From assembly GCF_016086655.4 (NCBI RefSeq), contig NC_052144.2, positions 27,745,896-27,809,895 of the forward strand: DNA of 64,000 nucleotides. Reading direction: 5' to 3'. The notes under the pieces were generated by a model. It was given only the letters and a program-made list of their open reading frames with translations. It was not told the DNA's origin and made no database searches. Position 1 is the first letter of the stretch, and the number at the start of each line of letters is the position of its first letter. The DNA comes from Lepeophtheirus salmonis (Eukaryota; Arthropoda; Copepoda; Siphonostomatoida; Caligidae). This document shows, piece after piece, positions 12,000 through 23,129 of the stretch. The translations under genes were made by a program, and so were the position numbers.

Positions 12000-12513
12000 G
12001 AAAGAGGAAATATTCTCCGAAACAGCCCTGCCCTGTAATATTGAGTTTACATATTGAGAGGAAGAAACTTATACTGCAAAAATAGAATAAAGAGCTCTCA
12101 TGAGAGATATGAATGAGCCTATCTTATTCGAAATAAGAGACCACAAAGTTAGAAGTATCGTTGCAAAAGATGTAATTGAACATTGTGATGGCCTTTTTCC
12201 TTAAGTTGAGTCAATTGGTAAAGTTAAAAGAAGAGCAGACGAAATACTTGAAGCAAATAATTACAAATTTGTCAGACAAAATTCGAGCTAGTGTAAGCAC
12301 CTCCACCCCTTACGCTTCAGTTACAGTTTTTGGAAAATAAAAAAATATACCTTTGTATCTACCCATTGATCATATCTTTATATTTCCCTGGAAAGAAAAA
12401 ACAGTGTACAAAGTGATACAATTTTGGGCAACTTATGAAACACTATGTGAATCGTCCCAAGTTACCGTCTGAATACAGAAGATGGATAGCACGAAGAATG
12501 AAACGCACTTATC
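12000..12513 (+). pseudogene. Coding-like remnant upstream of the reverse transcriptase fragment
   Basis: Plus-strand frames read as ordinary protein (for example VRSIVAKDVIEHCDGLFP around 12140-12200, then KRRADEILEANNYKF) with stops and shifts between them. The position directly before the reverse transcriptase motifs suggests it may be part of the same LINE, but I recognise no motif in it. Confidence 0.3.
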
Positions 12514-12834
12514 ATGAAACACTCCTGTACCTACAACCTAGAACACATAAAAAAAAGAGAAGCCAAAAGTACTGGAAGTGTTGAGAAATCCCAATCATTA
12601 CAGCGGGGTTTGAGACAAGGAGATCCTGTGAGTCCCATGCTTTTTCTTTCGGCCATTAAAGGTGAAAACATTGGAGGAGGAAAAGTGACAATCCTGTTTC
12701 TTGCAGATGATGGAACTGTCATTCCTAGTGGTTGCAACATTCCGAGTAACTTTTCATTTAATTTTCCATTTAATACGCTTATTACTTTTTATACTCTTTT
12801 GAACAACTACTTCGAGAACGAATTGATCCTATAA
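12514..12834 (+). pseudogene. Non-LTR retrotransposon reverse transcriptase fragment
   Basis: A 106-codon frame carries two reverse transcriptase signatures. LQRGLRQGDPVSPMLF (residues ~29-44) matches the G-x-R-Q-G-D-P-x-S-P block of LINE enzymes. LFLADDGTVI (residues ~63-72) matches the catalytic Y/F-A-D-D box. The spacing between them (about 25 residues) is much shorter than the usual 50-70, so an internal deletion is likely. After the ADD box the frame turns into low-complexity sequence and stops. The enzyme would have copied element RNA into DNA at a nicked target. It ends 16 bp from another LINE piece on the opposite strand. Confidence 0.7.
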
Positions 12835-12849
12835 CCTGTTTTAATTTAG

Positions 12850-13520
12850 CCTTTTTTCAGTTTAAATTGATTTAAAAAACCATGTGGGATATGTAGATGA
12901 GATTTATCCTGCTTTTTGATGTTTTTCCCCGATAGTCTGACGAAAGTAGGTCTATAGTTTTGTTACATCTGCTAGATCCGTTAAATTGTTTTCTTTTTTC
13001 CTGACCTTAAATTCTTAAATGTTTGGGAATCCAGATTCTGATGTAAAGGCACATTTAGATTTTTCTGTCAGACTGAAGTGGCCGGCTATTATGAACTTCT
13101 CCTTCTTAGGATTACATATAAACTTTGCTAATGTTGTCTGATTTTTTCCCCCCTAGATAGAATAAATACACTTAAAATTTGTATATTGTGCGCAAAAAAG
13201 TCTTATCAATTGTTAAAATATTTCCTTCTTCACCGTTAAAAATGTAGCTCGCAGTTAAACCATTTTTGACCAATATTATTATACCTCTTGATGGGTGCTT
13301 CGAATCTTTTAAAATCACCTTTCAGGAGAACATTTATCCTTTGAATTTATAAAATGTTCATCCATCAGTTTTTTATTCTAGTGTCCAAAATGCATACAAT
13401 CTCAGGAAAATGTAAATAGATCAAGAATTTTATCAAAGAAATCCTCTTTACATTGGAGCACAATCTATTCATATTTGTTTCAATTACTTTGAATTTTCCT
13501 GATTTTTGTTACGGTTTCTA
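12850..13520 (-). pseudogene. LINE apurinic-like endonuclease domain, minus strand
   Basis: Read on the minus strand from 13510 down, split frames give FKVIETNMNRLCSNVKRISL (the start of an EEP endonuclease), EIVCILDTR one frame over, then KHPSRGIIILVKNG, KFIIAGHF in place of the usual xGGDFN block, and finally SRINLIYISHMV, matching the S-R-I-D-x-I-Y-I-S end of the domain. This order is that of the LINE endonuclease that nicks target DNA. The family's asparagine and aspartate before the end are partly replaced and several stops interrupt, so it is dead. The reverse transcriptase expected next on this strand is absent; instead a plus-strand fragment begins. Confidence 0.6.
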
Positions 13521-14373
13521 CCAGCTCATGTTCATTTTTAGGTATCTACTTCTCTAACTTTCTGATTTTCAATAAAGCCTCTTTTTTATTTTTCTATCCT
13601 CTGCTGACGGTCGATTTCATTATAATGTGGTATTGCCAAGAGATGTTGTCCCTGATCGTCGATGGGGCAACTTTGGAGGTAGGGCTTTGTTCCTTTTTGG
13701 ATTCAATGAATATTGCTGGAGTTGATTCTTTAGCATCACCAAAATAGGATGAACCACTCTTGCATTTAAAAAATCTTCTACTGTGCCTTATCCCAAATTA
13801 TTTTGCACTTTTTCAGGTAAATATATGGTAATCAGCTCATTTCCTTCGATTAGGGCACTTTAGCCTATCACTAGCATATATGCTCTTCGTAACTTAATCG
13901 GAATGCTATTCATTTCACTCACCGGGAGGTTACTGTTAACACTCTGGTTTCTTTTTACCTCCACCTTTTAGTATCACCCTCTTCCAAGGGAGTCCTACAA
14001 ATGGGGCCCTCCTTCTCCAAGATAACAAAAGGACATGCCACTTTAATTTTAAGCCAAGCATTCACAAGCCTCCACAGATCTCCGGAGTGAACAAATGACT
14101 TGTCCCAACCATTTTTGGGAGCCAAACGAAAAAACAATATCCCATAATTTCAGGGACAGCAACTATCTGAAGTATATAGTACAAGAAATTAGCCAGGGCG
14201 TGGAGTCCAAGTTCAGTAGGAAGCCATCGAACCATAGACTCTTATATGGTTTTCGGGGAGATAGCGATCTTGAGCGTGTGACCTCAATGGGGATATTCCA
14301 AATTGCGACTCTTATCGCTTTCAGATATGTCTGCCCTTCCCAAAGTAGTGGAGGTAGATCTCAACGAGTATAA
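13520..14373 (-). pseudogene. Probable ORF1 (gag-like) upstream of the endonuclease, unrecognised family
   Basis: On the minus strand, overlapping frames yield continuous protein-like text: SESDKSRNLEYPH, SMVRWLPTELGLHALANFLY, VPEIMGY, then a 60-codon open piece (14137-13955) with NGWDKSFVHSGDLWRLVNAW and VACPFVILEKEGPICRTPLE, continuing to ELITIYLPEKVQNN and VEDFLNARVVHPILVMLKNQ. Frameshifts occur near 14250, 14140 and 13950. It sits directly before a LINE endonuclease on the same strand, so a retroelement ORF1 is the simplest reading. No zinc knuckle is visible and I do not recognise the family, so other origins remain possible. Confidence 0.45.
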
Positions 14374-14399
14374 ATAAACAAAAATAAAGTTGGACTTTT

Positions 14400-14870
14400 A
14401 TTTAATTTAATGCTACGAGAATGTTGAAGTGGGGATTTTTTTTATTGTTTATTTGTTAATATAATATTTTGTTTGTAGATATTTTTATATTTAAATGTAC
14501 ATAAGGTTGTTCCAGTAAGAATTATCTTCACTACCAGCAATTAGCTAGCTCGGCGGTCGCTATTCATTCTTTTTTTTTTTCATTCACCAAAGGCTGCTAA
14601 GCAGCTTGTACTTAGTGTTGGTTCGCTCTCCAACTTATGCTCGGGCTGAATGAGAATGTGTAGGAAACAAGGAATGAAGGGGAAGTGTTGAAAGGGGGGG
14701 GTTCTACTTTGTACGTACAAAAAAGTCAGGTAAAAGTTTACGTATTTCAATTATATAAAAGATTAGTATGTATTTAGATTGTTTTATAACTTAAAATGTT
14801 AATTAGATAGTAATAAATAATAATGAAGCCTTTAAGTTAGTAGAGCAACATTAAATTTAAAGCAATAAAT
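14400..14870. other. Gene-free stretch
   Basis: Includes a G run at 14694-14701 and a T run near 14572. No coding or repeat structure was recognised. Confidence 0.5.
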
Positions 14871-14879
14871 TATGATGTA

Positions 14880-15790
14880 GAAGACCCTGAGGACCACTGT
14901 CATCCTGGTGCGGGACACAGCCTAGCCTACATCAAGAAGATGCATAGATATCCAAAGAGCACAGTCTACAACCGCTAGAAGAAGGAAGAGGCATATAAGA
15001 GACGTCCACAAGTTCCAGAGTGATAAAAACAGCACTTCCATTTTTCTGGTAGGCGTGGATTTTTTTTTGAAGGCATCTTCTGAGTCTCCATTTAATGCTC
15101 TTGCCCAAAAGTGCCCAGAAAGTCATTGTAAAGTCTATAAAGAGCTATCAACACTGACCTGAGTATGAAGTCACACCACCTCTACAAAAGACATATCTTT
15201 ACGGTAGAAATGAAGGCCAACCGAGCCTGACTACGAAAGAAAATTGCTCAACGATTTGAATTCCCATGATAACCCGAGTCATATATTATTCGAATAGATA
15301 AACAATGGACTGTCGACAGGTCCTACCATCCAGAATAATAGATGGTTGGCCAAAGAGAAGGATAATGTCCTACACGTCTTTAAACCCAATTTGACAGCCA
15401 GCATCATAGCCATTGGGGTAATTGTTAACAAAGGCAATTTCATGCCCCCATCTTTTTTGAGCCAAATGAAGGGTGTGTGCCGACAGGTACTTTGAACTTC
15501 TGTCTGACTAAGTGCTAAATTGGATGAAAGCTGAGGTCAATGGTGTCGAGTTTCTGTTTCAACAAGATTTGACCCCCTCTCACAAAGCCTGCAAGACTCA
15601 AAACTTGTTTAAAGAAGAGAAGGTGTCATTTTGACACCCTCACACCTAACTCTCTAAGTCCCCCTATGTGAATCCCATGGATTACTTATTTTAGGGGAAG
15701 TTATAAGTCTCCCCCACAGACGTGGATGAAGGCCACCAAATCCTTTACGCCTCGTATCGAGCAAATGATTTTCAAAAATGGTAAACACAT
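14880..15790 (+). pseudogene. Tc1/mariner-like transposase, near full length but decayed
   Basis: Plus-strand frames follow the family from N-terminus to C-terminus. A DNA-binding/linker part (ASSESPFNALAQKCP, then MKSHHLYKRHIFTVEMKAN) is followed by an eroded first-aspartate region, and then IAIGVIVNKGNFMPPSFL at about 15400-15460. Next come EFLFQQDLTPSHKAC (15547-15592), which holds the second catalytic aspartate, and YVNPMDYLF (15665-15692) with the third. The tail reads TDVDEGHQILYASYRAN. The second and third aspartates are about 38 codons apart, in the DD37D range of maT-like elements. At least six stops or shifts are present. This is the most complete transposase outline in this part of the window. 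Confidence 0.65.
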
Positions 15791-15879
15791 TAAATGGTTA
15801 TTAATTTCTGTATTATTAGAACTTGAAAATAAAAGTTTAAACTTCTACTTGTTTTCCTTATTGATAAGGATGCAGTCAT

Positions 15880-16010
15880 TTGTCGTCCGGATTTACCTGA
15901 ATAATCCTGTTACATTTTTCTACAAAATCTCAAAAATTGTCCTCTGGCGAAATGTCCGTTCTACAAATTGTCCTTATTCTAAAATATTTTAAGCCAATTG
16001 TCCAAGAATC
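15880..16010. repeat. Dispersed GCGAAATGTCC-type repeat, second member
   Basis: Alternating phrases AATTGTCC and GCGAAATGTCCG occur in the 3' flank of the preceding transposase relic. They resemble the blocks near 11.1 kb and 18.25 kb. Confidence 0.4.
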
Positions 16011-16084
16011 CACAAAAGTATTGGACATAGAAGGAAAATGAATACTAACTTCATCAGTACATTAAAGATCAAAATCAAAAAATG

Positions 16085-16765
16085 GTTCCACATCAGACTT
16101 GCCACTGACTTTAATGTGATCGAGAACACTATAAAAAAAAACTGAATATAAGGATATGGTCTGGCATCTTTGGATCTTCAAAACATCACCTGACAACAAC
16201 TTTGAAGGAAACATAGGTTGGAAGGTGTCAAAAACTTTTAATGTATCTAAAAAAAAGCACTTTAAAAAATCTTTGACAAGAAGATATTTACTGTAGATTA
16301 GATGTCAACTACCTAAAAGATCAATGGTTTAATTATCAACAGGAGATATTCAAAGTCCTGGGTGTTCCAGACTCCGATGGTAAAAAATGTCCCAACTTCT
16401 TTAAGAAATGAGATAAACCTGAAACTCCTGCCTTTTAAAAAGTAGTCCCATACACTACTAATACTCCATTGATCAAGGTCAACTATTCTGAAGGAAATCA
16501 TGTATGGTAGAAGAATTACACTCCCTTCACACCTCAGCAAAGACTCAAAAATTATGTCAGCTCAATTTGCCCTAAGTTTGAGCATCTTTATCACCAAACT
16601 TCAACCATTTGGAATAGCATTGGATTGAACCAAAGTCTAATTCCGCACTTAATCTAAATATGACGTCTTTCAAACCTGGAGGATGTTATCATTGAGCTGC
16701 TACTTGTCCCAAGTTTAGACCTTGGGTCGAGATTTTGATCAATACCAATAAGAGGACACATATAT
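16085..16765 (+). pseudogene. Second Tc1/mariner-like transposase relic
   Basis: Plus-strand frames show the first-aspartate block (IFDKKIFTVD near 16270-16300, where the family has FSDEKIFTVD), then VLGVPDS and CPNFF at the position of the family's MVLGVVSxEGxxMPPxFF. After a gap comes the C-terminal part EPKSNSALNLNMTSFKP (about 16630-16680) and the ending PKFRPWVEILIN. The second and third aspartate region (about 16480-16620) is so eroded that only SPNFNHLE remains recognisable. Multiple stops and shifts are present. It is a different lineage from the copy at 14.88 kb. Confidence 0.55.
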
Positions 16766-16989
16766 TTTGGGTGTCAGATATAAAAATATAATTGTCTTCC
16801 AAATTTAATTGTGATACACCTATTAAATAAAAGTTATAGACTTTAAATGCTTGTTTATTACACCTCACATTTTTGCATACGAACTCTGCAAAAATAAATA
16901 TATGTAATGTGTCTTTACAGGTAGTATACAATTTATAATACAATCACGCATGCATACATATAAAGCGTTCAAACAAATAATGTACCATT

Positions 16990-17677
16990 TTGTTAATGTA
17001 TTTAATAGCAGAGTTTATTTTGATTACTGTAAAATCATCAGTTGTTTTTTTACTCAGTCTTTTAAACTTATAATCTTGCATATTATGTAGAACTGGCACC
17101 ATTTTATTTCCAAAAATGACCCCTTAAGATAGGGAGGTTACCATATTATTTACTATGATTATTTTCATTAACTCTTCATCACTTTCCTAAATATTTTAAC
17201 TCCACCCCCGAGATTAAAACCGATATTTTAGCAATATCAAAATGTAGTCGGCTCAAGTAATTTTTAAATATAATACTATAAACATCAGTATATTTAGTTA
17301 TTATAAACTATAAAATGTTTAGTTTTGAGCGTGGATTTAATATCTTAGAATTGTGTGACTGTTTGATCCATTAATATGAGATTCACAATGTAGCAAAAAA
17401 AGGAGTGTCCTAAAAAAAAAAAGAAAAGACTTAAGGAATAAAATCATGAAATCTTCAAATAAAATACTAGTTGGAAAAATTAATATTAAATTGTGAAAAT
17501 ATAATTATATTTTGTTAATTTAAAAGTATAAGATTTATTCCTTTACTACTCCTTCAAGATAGGCCCAGTAATTACAATAATATGACGCCCATATAATGCG
17601 AATTTAGGTTTGTAAGATGGGCTCATCGCTTTTTTATCATAACATCAAATCTTCCATTTATACATTCATATTTATAT
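16990..17677. other. AT-rich sequence with no recognised gene
   Basis: Nothing beyond short A or T runs was seen. Confidence 0.5.
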
Positions 17678-17992
17678 CAGGGGCGTCCACAGGCTTTTTT
17701 TTCAATAAAAAAAATTGTTTTTCATTTTTATTTTTTTTGAAATTTTTTTTCAAAAAGCCATTGCTTTTTTTTATAAAATAAATTTTGAAAAAAAAAATTA
17801 ATTTTTGGTTATTGTAGAACTTTTTCAAAAATCCATAGATATTTACAGAAAATAAACTTGTTTGGAAATAAATTTGAAAAAATAAATTTTTGGGAAAAAA
17901 ATAATTTAAAAATTAAATTAAATTTCAAATAGTTCTAGTAAAAGCAACCAGGGGCTGGAGCCCCCACAGCCCACCCCCTGCAAACACCCCTG
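17678..17992. mobile_element. MITE with CAGGGGCGT-type ends
   Basis: The left end reads CAGGGGCGTCCACAGG. The right end, reverse-complemented, reads CAGGGGTGTTTGCAGG, followed by GGGTGGGCTGTGGGGGCTCC. Between them lie about 250 bp of A- and T-run sequence with no coding frame. This end sequence resembles a widespread class of short hAT-type MITEs in animals. No clear 8-bp target duplication was found, so the superfamily is inferred from the ends only. A related terminus lies at 28.3 kb. Confidence 0.6.
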
Positions 17993-18189
17993 AGTGAAGA
18001 GTGAATTAGAGTCCTTTTCTGGTAGGGATTGGAAATTTTGTCACCCAGGGTATTGAAATACTTGAACCAGTTCCTTTCTCTTGGTTTTAAGCAGTGACTT
18101 CTTGTACTAGGAATGGAAAAGGTTTTGATTAAAAATGATTTTCTCTTTCCTTTCATTATATTTACCAAGTTAATGATTGTATTATTTCG

Positions 18190-18430
18190 TGAGCGGACTT
18201 TTGGCTGAAAATATTTTTGTTAAAGGAGAGTTTTCTTACAGAAGAAAATTTGCCGTATGTACATTTTGTCCAAGGATAATTTGCCGAACAAATATTTCAC
18301 CGAATGACCTTTTGGGACCTTTTGCCGAAATGTGAACCTAAATTTATTGAGATGTACGACTGAATATTTTTAATTCATTTTAAATTAATAGTATGATAAA
18401 TATGTATTATACAATGTACATATACCATAA
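18190..18430. repeat. Dispersed GCCGAA-type repeat, third member
   Basis: Contains GAAAATTTGCCGTATG, ATTTTGTCC, AATTTGCCGAACAAAT, CACCGAATGACC and TTTTGCCGAAATG in close succession, then an end block like that at 11.24 kb (AATAGTATGATAAATA). No coding capacity. Confidence 0.5.
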
Positions 18431-18584
18431 TTGTCATTTCATAAATTAATTAGTGTTCTTTTTTGTTGAAAATATTTTTTTATTAATTATATTCATTAAT
18501 GATTATAATATAAACACAACACAACATGTGGTTCGAATATATTTCAAATATTTACCATTATATTATGGGTAAATATGGTGGATT

Positions 18585-19265
18585 TTTAGTCATTGATACT
18601 TTGTGTGTTTGGAGAGCCCTTAATCTTTATTGGATAGGGCAACTGTGGTCCAAAGGTCATTGATGGCGTGATCATCTCAGAAATTTTCTAATGGCACGGG
18701 GTTCTGATTTACAGACCCCTGTGCAGGACTGGTAAAATTTATGAAGCAACTTAGTATGTATTTATCAAGAATAAATTAATTTTGGGATTGCTCGAAAAAA
18801 GTCGTCAAAAGATTGAAAAAATATTTGTTGCTGGAGATGCCAGTAATGGAATATATTTTATCCACTGGATGTGGAGAGTAAAGATTTGGAAATATCTGCC
18901 GATGCTGCTATGTCACCGACTTTTACTAATCAAATTGCACTAAGCTATTATTCCGTAGAGAAAAAAGTGTAAAGTGCCCAATTGTTCCCCTCAGAATTAT
19001 GATTTCAATGGTGCCGGTGTCTTTACTCAGAAAGTCCTTCTAACTCTGACTTTGTATCCTTTTAATGAATATTTAAAGCGGCAGAGAATCAAAAGGGACA
19101 TTTGTGGATGTGAAGGAATTCTTTGTTAACGTCTGTAGAAAAATGGTTCATATATAGAAAACTTACTGGAATTCTTGAAGTAAGAACCAGATTTTATAGA
19201 GATTAGAGAGGGGAGTCCCTTTTATACGGAACATAAGAAACCACAGACTATTTTTTTGGGAATGT
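18585..19265 (+). pseudogene. Unidentified coding-like region
   Basis: One plus-strand frame stays protein-like for about 225 codons with few stops: VIDGVIISEIF, then EKSRQKIEKIFVAGDASNGI, NYDFNGAGVFTQKVLLTL, RIKRDICGCEGIL and DFIEIREGSPFYTEHKKP. Stops occur near 18695, 18740, 18950 and 19130. Base composition is slightly richer in GC than its surroundings. I do not recognise the family and name no function. It could be a decayed host gene copy or an unfamiliar transposon protein. Confidence 0.3.
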
Positions 19266-19269
19266 TTGA

Positions 19270-20059
19270 TTTAATGACGTATATATGAGAGTTAAAACTT
19301 TGCAGGTTTCGAATGTAAAATCAACAATGATGATTTTTTGACCTTTTTTGGCACATGCCATATGAAAATCAATGCTATTTTAACAAAAACTCAGTATATA
19401 TACTATGAGAATGCAAAGAAAAATCGAAACTAATGGAATAGGTTCTTTTGCAGAATATTATATTCGTGTTTTATTAAGTATTTAAAGGTTATTATAATTT
19501 AAGTAAATGAAACATATTTATAATAAAGTATACTTGACTACTATACATCTCATTTATAAGTTTACTTCACAAATTTCAAACGTGCTCCATACAATCACAA
19601 CTCTCAAACATCTCTATAGTCTAAATTATTATGTTGTATAGAGCATAGTAACTATTTATGCTAGTCTTGTGAATAAGCAATGTCATCAGTGTAAAGCGTA
19701 ACATTGCAGTGTGAGATTGTTTGTATTGTTATTCCTCGCTTATGTATGCATAAATTATGTTGAGAAAGTTATGAATGTATTAGCAATATATTGATTTTGA
19801 TCCATTCCATTTGTTGTTAAATATCTTATATTTCAAATATTTTATTTATACATGGCACAATTATTTACTTCATTTAACAAAAAATTACCTATTGCTATAA
19901 ACTGAATCTATACTTATAGTATCTAGGCTCAATAGTAATAATACTTACATAGGGTATACAATTTATTATTAAAAAATGTGTGTTGAAGTGGGAGTTGGTG
20001 ACATTCAAAATATTGAGTCTGAATTGGGCATTTACCGACCTTGCAGCCATGGAATGAAC
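19270..20059. other. AT-rich sequence with no recognised gene
   Basis: Only short frames without recognisable motifs. Confidence 0.5.
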
Positions 20060-21189
20060 GTAATAACTAGTGTTGGGTCGCGAGGGCAATTTTGCTGTAT
20101 GAGTATTTTCGAGTTTCTACAAAAAATACTCGAGGAATTACTGACTATACTCGTTACTTGCTCGAATACTCAGGTACTCGTCTGAGAACTCGTTACACTC
20201 CTTTATACTTTTGCAAATTAACAAATTCTTCAGTCAAAAAAAATTTTTTTAAAGAGTTATTGAAAATATGTCTTTTTAAAATAGTTTTCCCTTTCTCTAA
20301 TAAGCAAAGCATTAGTGAGAGGTGAACAATAGAGCGCTACTCAGAGGCAAAGCTCAAAATTATCGAGGGAGAAGGGGGCACTCGACATTTTAGAAAAGCG
20401 ATAAAATTGCTCGAATTTTTGTTTATTTATATAAATTTGTATATGTTGTTCTGTTGAGAGAAAAAGAATCATTTTAATTATGGGAAGAATAGACGATCGA
20501 AGTTATATCTCAAGATAAGATGGAATCTTTTTCCCATGCTATATCTATAACTCTCCTCTGTTTCAATTAACGAGTTTGCCTCTCATGTAGCAGGCCACTT
20601 AAATATCGGTTCTCTCAGAGGCACTGCCAGGTTCTTCCAGTCTGGAGATACCGTATCTTTATTTTTTGTAAAATAATTTTGCCAAGTGAAATACGATTGT
20701 CCTATATTTCATTGTAGTAAATTGTCATAAGATCTCAAAATCTCATACAAACATAAGTTCAAAAACTTGGGAAAACCCTTGTTCAAGCTCAAGCTAATTA
20801 TCAAGCTTATCTGGTTGATAGTGAACGAAACTTCCTAAATACATGTCCCTTAAGACGGTTGATCCCAAACTTTTTGTGACAAGGCATACCAAAAAGATAT
20901 ATATATATATTTTTTTTTGACAAACCTATTTTAATGAAACCAATCATTTTGATTATTATAAGCTATTAAAAATGATGTATGGTTGTAGAGCACACTTGAC
21001 CTTGCAATATGTTGAATTTAATTGCAATCATAAAGAGCTGTCAAATTCAAATATAACTTTACGAGCAAAAAAAAAAGATCCGCTCATTTTTTATTTTAGT
21101 GAGAGCGTTCTCATTACTTTAAACGCGCGCTCAGGATTTCTTGAGTAGATCTAATGCTCACCAAAAAGTAATGTTATGTTTCCTATTAG

Positions 21190-23129
21190 TAAGGGTGATA
21201 ATTTTGGTAAGAATAGAAAAGCGTGCGAGGAGAAAAGAAGAATTACTTATGGCATCATTGATTAAATAATATACATCTTCTTCTATCAATCATGAATGTT
21301 ATCATTCCCGCCTTTATTATTCAATATTAATATAATATGAGATGGTGATAGTCGATAGAGAACTGAATAAAATCCCCAAAATGACGTCGCCTTCTGTCTG
21401 GATGTATGAAAATGGAGGCCCAGGAATTTGAAAAATACTTACCGGATGAGAAACAGATGGTTTGTCGGATTTGTCGATATAAATGTGCCTTTAGTCCCCT
21501 GTCTAGAATTACACGCCACTCATTATCCTCATCTCATAACAAGAGTATGGATATTCATCTATAAAATCAATTTGACGATGAATACATCAAGTCAGACTTT
21601 AACTTTGATCTCACAACGATGCTTATTGCATGTAATATAACCTTATCCATTGCTAATCATCTACGTTCAAAAAATTTATGGAGAAATACAAGGGTAAACA
21701 TATTGGTTCCCGAGGAACCATCATTAAATTAATGGAGGATGTTGTTACTGATGTCATTCATAGAAATACATATAAAAATGTTTTGAGTCATCCACACCAA
21801 ATGATGATCAAGTTATCAGTAAAAAGTATTTACGAATATCGAAATGGAACTCTGAATTTTGTACTATCTCACAGTAAGTATTCAATTTTTTTTAAAATCT
21901 AACCATAAAATATGATTCTATTTTAGCTAAACATATCAAGAATTATGATACACAACTCAGTAAAGGGCAAAAACAACTGCTTAAATGGTCACAACACGGG
22001 GGTAGTAGCTTTGGATGGTTTGCAACTAGTTTGTCTGAGACTACTTACTTCGCTTTAAGACTTGGGTATGATAATTAGGTTTTCCAATATTACATAGTCA
22101 ATAAATATTACTTTTTTATCACTAAAGGCTTAGCTATGGTTGATGGGCTCCAAGAAATGGTGTTCAGAAAACTCATAAAAGGCAAAAACAACTGTTTAAA
22201 TGGTCACAACAACGAGGGTAGTTACATTGGGTGTTGCATTATAATTAACAATTGTGTATATCCATCATGATAATAGTATGTTGTTATATAAGCATACCTA
22301 AATAACGGGGGGAAATCTTTTTTGATGCTCTTAATAGGGAGTAATATCGCCGGACATTACTACATAATTAGCTTTTGCTCTAAATCTTTACGATGAATTT
22401 ATTTATAAAAATTTTTTATTAGTATATTTATTGTCTAATCTTATGATTTTGACATTTACTTTATTATTAATAATTAGTTAGATCTCATCGGTAGAGATAT
22501 ATCTATCCTGTGCACAATTGTATATAGCAACTTCCACACGAAGAAGAGGGGTGATTATCTTTTGATTAAACTCCACGTCTCGCTTGTGTATTGCAACCTA
22601 AAGTTATGACATATTTAATTGAATTCCGATGTCAGAACAAGAAAATATTATTTGGATCAATCTATTATTTCAATATTATGTACTTATAATTTATTATTAT
22701 TAATAGTTATATGATTTTAATTGTTTAATTTTGTATATTTAACTTAAATGTTTAATGGTTTATTTTTTAGTATGTAGATTATATTTAATTAAAGTCTTCT
22801 TTTTTAAACTTTGAGCTTCAAATATATTTCAAATACTCTACTTTGTCGTTTTATTAGCTATTATTCTGAGAATAAGGTTCATAATGAATTACAATTTCAT
22901 GGAGTGTGACGTTTTCAAATCTACTGTAACGGATAAAAAACGTCGAAGTCAATTATACGTAGTATATCTTCATTAAACATTTTGCTAATAAATACATTAG
23001 TTATACCCTCAAAAATCATAATAAAGCAGGCAGATGATAATCACATCAGTATTTTAAACAATGATACCATATGTCTTTTTTTCCCCCTCCTCCTCGCACG
23101 CGTTTTTCTCTACAATATTATCAACTATG
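21190..23129 (+). mobile_element. hAT-type DNA transposon, 1,940 bp, with 8-bp target duplication
   Basis: The octamer CCTATTAG stands immediately outside both ends (21182-21189 and 23130-23137), the 8-bp duplication expected of hAT elements. Ends are imperfect inverted repeats: the left starts TAAGGGTGATAAT and the reverse complement of the right starts CATAGTTGATAAT. Both continue to a shared GCGTGCGAGGAG about 30 bp inside. The interior holds a broken transposase gene (21412-22078) and a 3' non-coding part. A 712-bp deleted relative at 59.84 kb shares both ends. It lies inside another hAT-like element. Confidence 0.85.
21412..22078 (+). pseudogene. hAT transposase 5' part with BED-like zinc finger and one intact intron
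   Basis: The ATG at 21412 starts MEAQEFEKYLPDEKQMVCRI. It includes CRIC with two later histidines (RITRHSLSSSH), a BED/C2H2-type DNA-binding finger resembling CGGBP1-like hAT proteins. The text runs on through FDLTTMLIACNITLSIANHL to about 21665, where a frameshift leads to FMEKYKGKHIGSRGTIIKLM; this resembles the F-L-E-K-Y-T-G-x-x-I-P-S-E-S-T-L block of that family. At 21874 a GTAAGT donor and at 21926 a TTTTAG acceptor bound a 53-bp intron whose removal keeps the frame into KHIKNYDTQLSKGQKQLLKW. The frame ends at 22078. The RNase-H-like catalytic core and dimerisation domain are absent, so it is dead. Confidence 0.65.

Noticed and set aside
13955..14373. 92-codon plus-strand frame at 14095-14373
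   Set aside because: Antisense shadow of the ORF1-like protein on the minus strand, which reads on continuously into an endonuclease.
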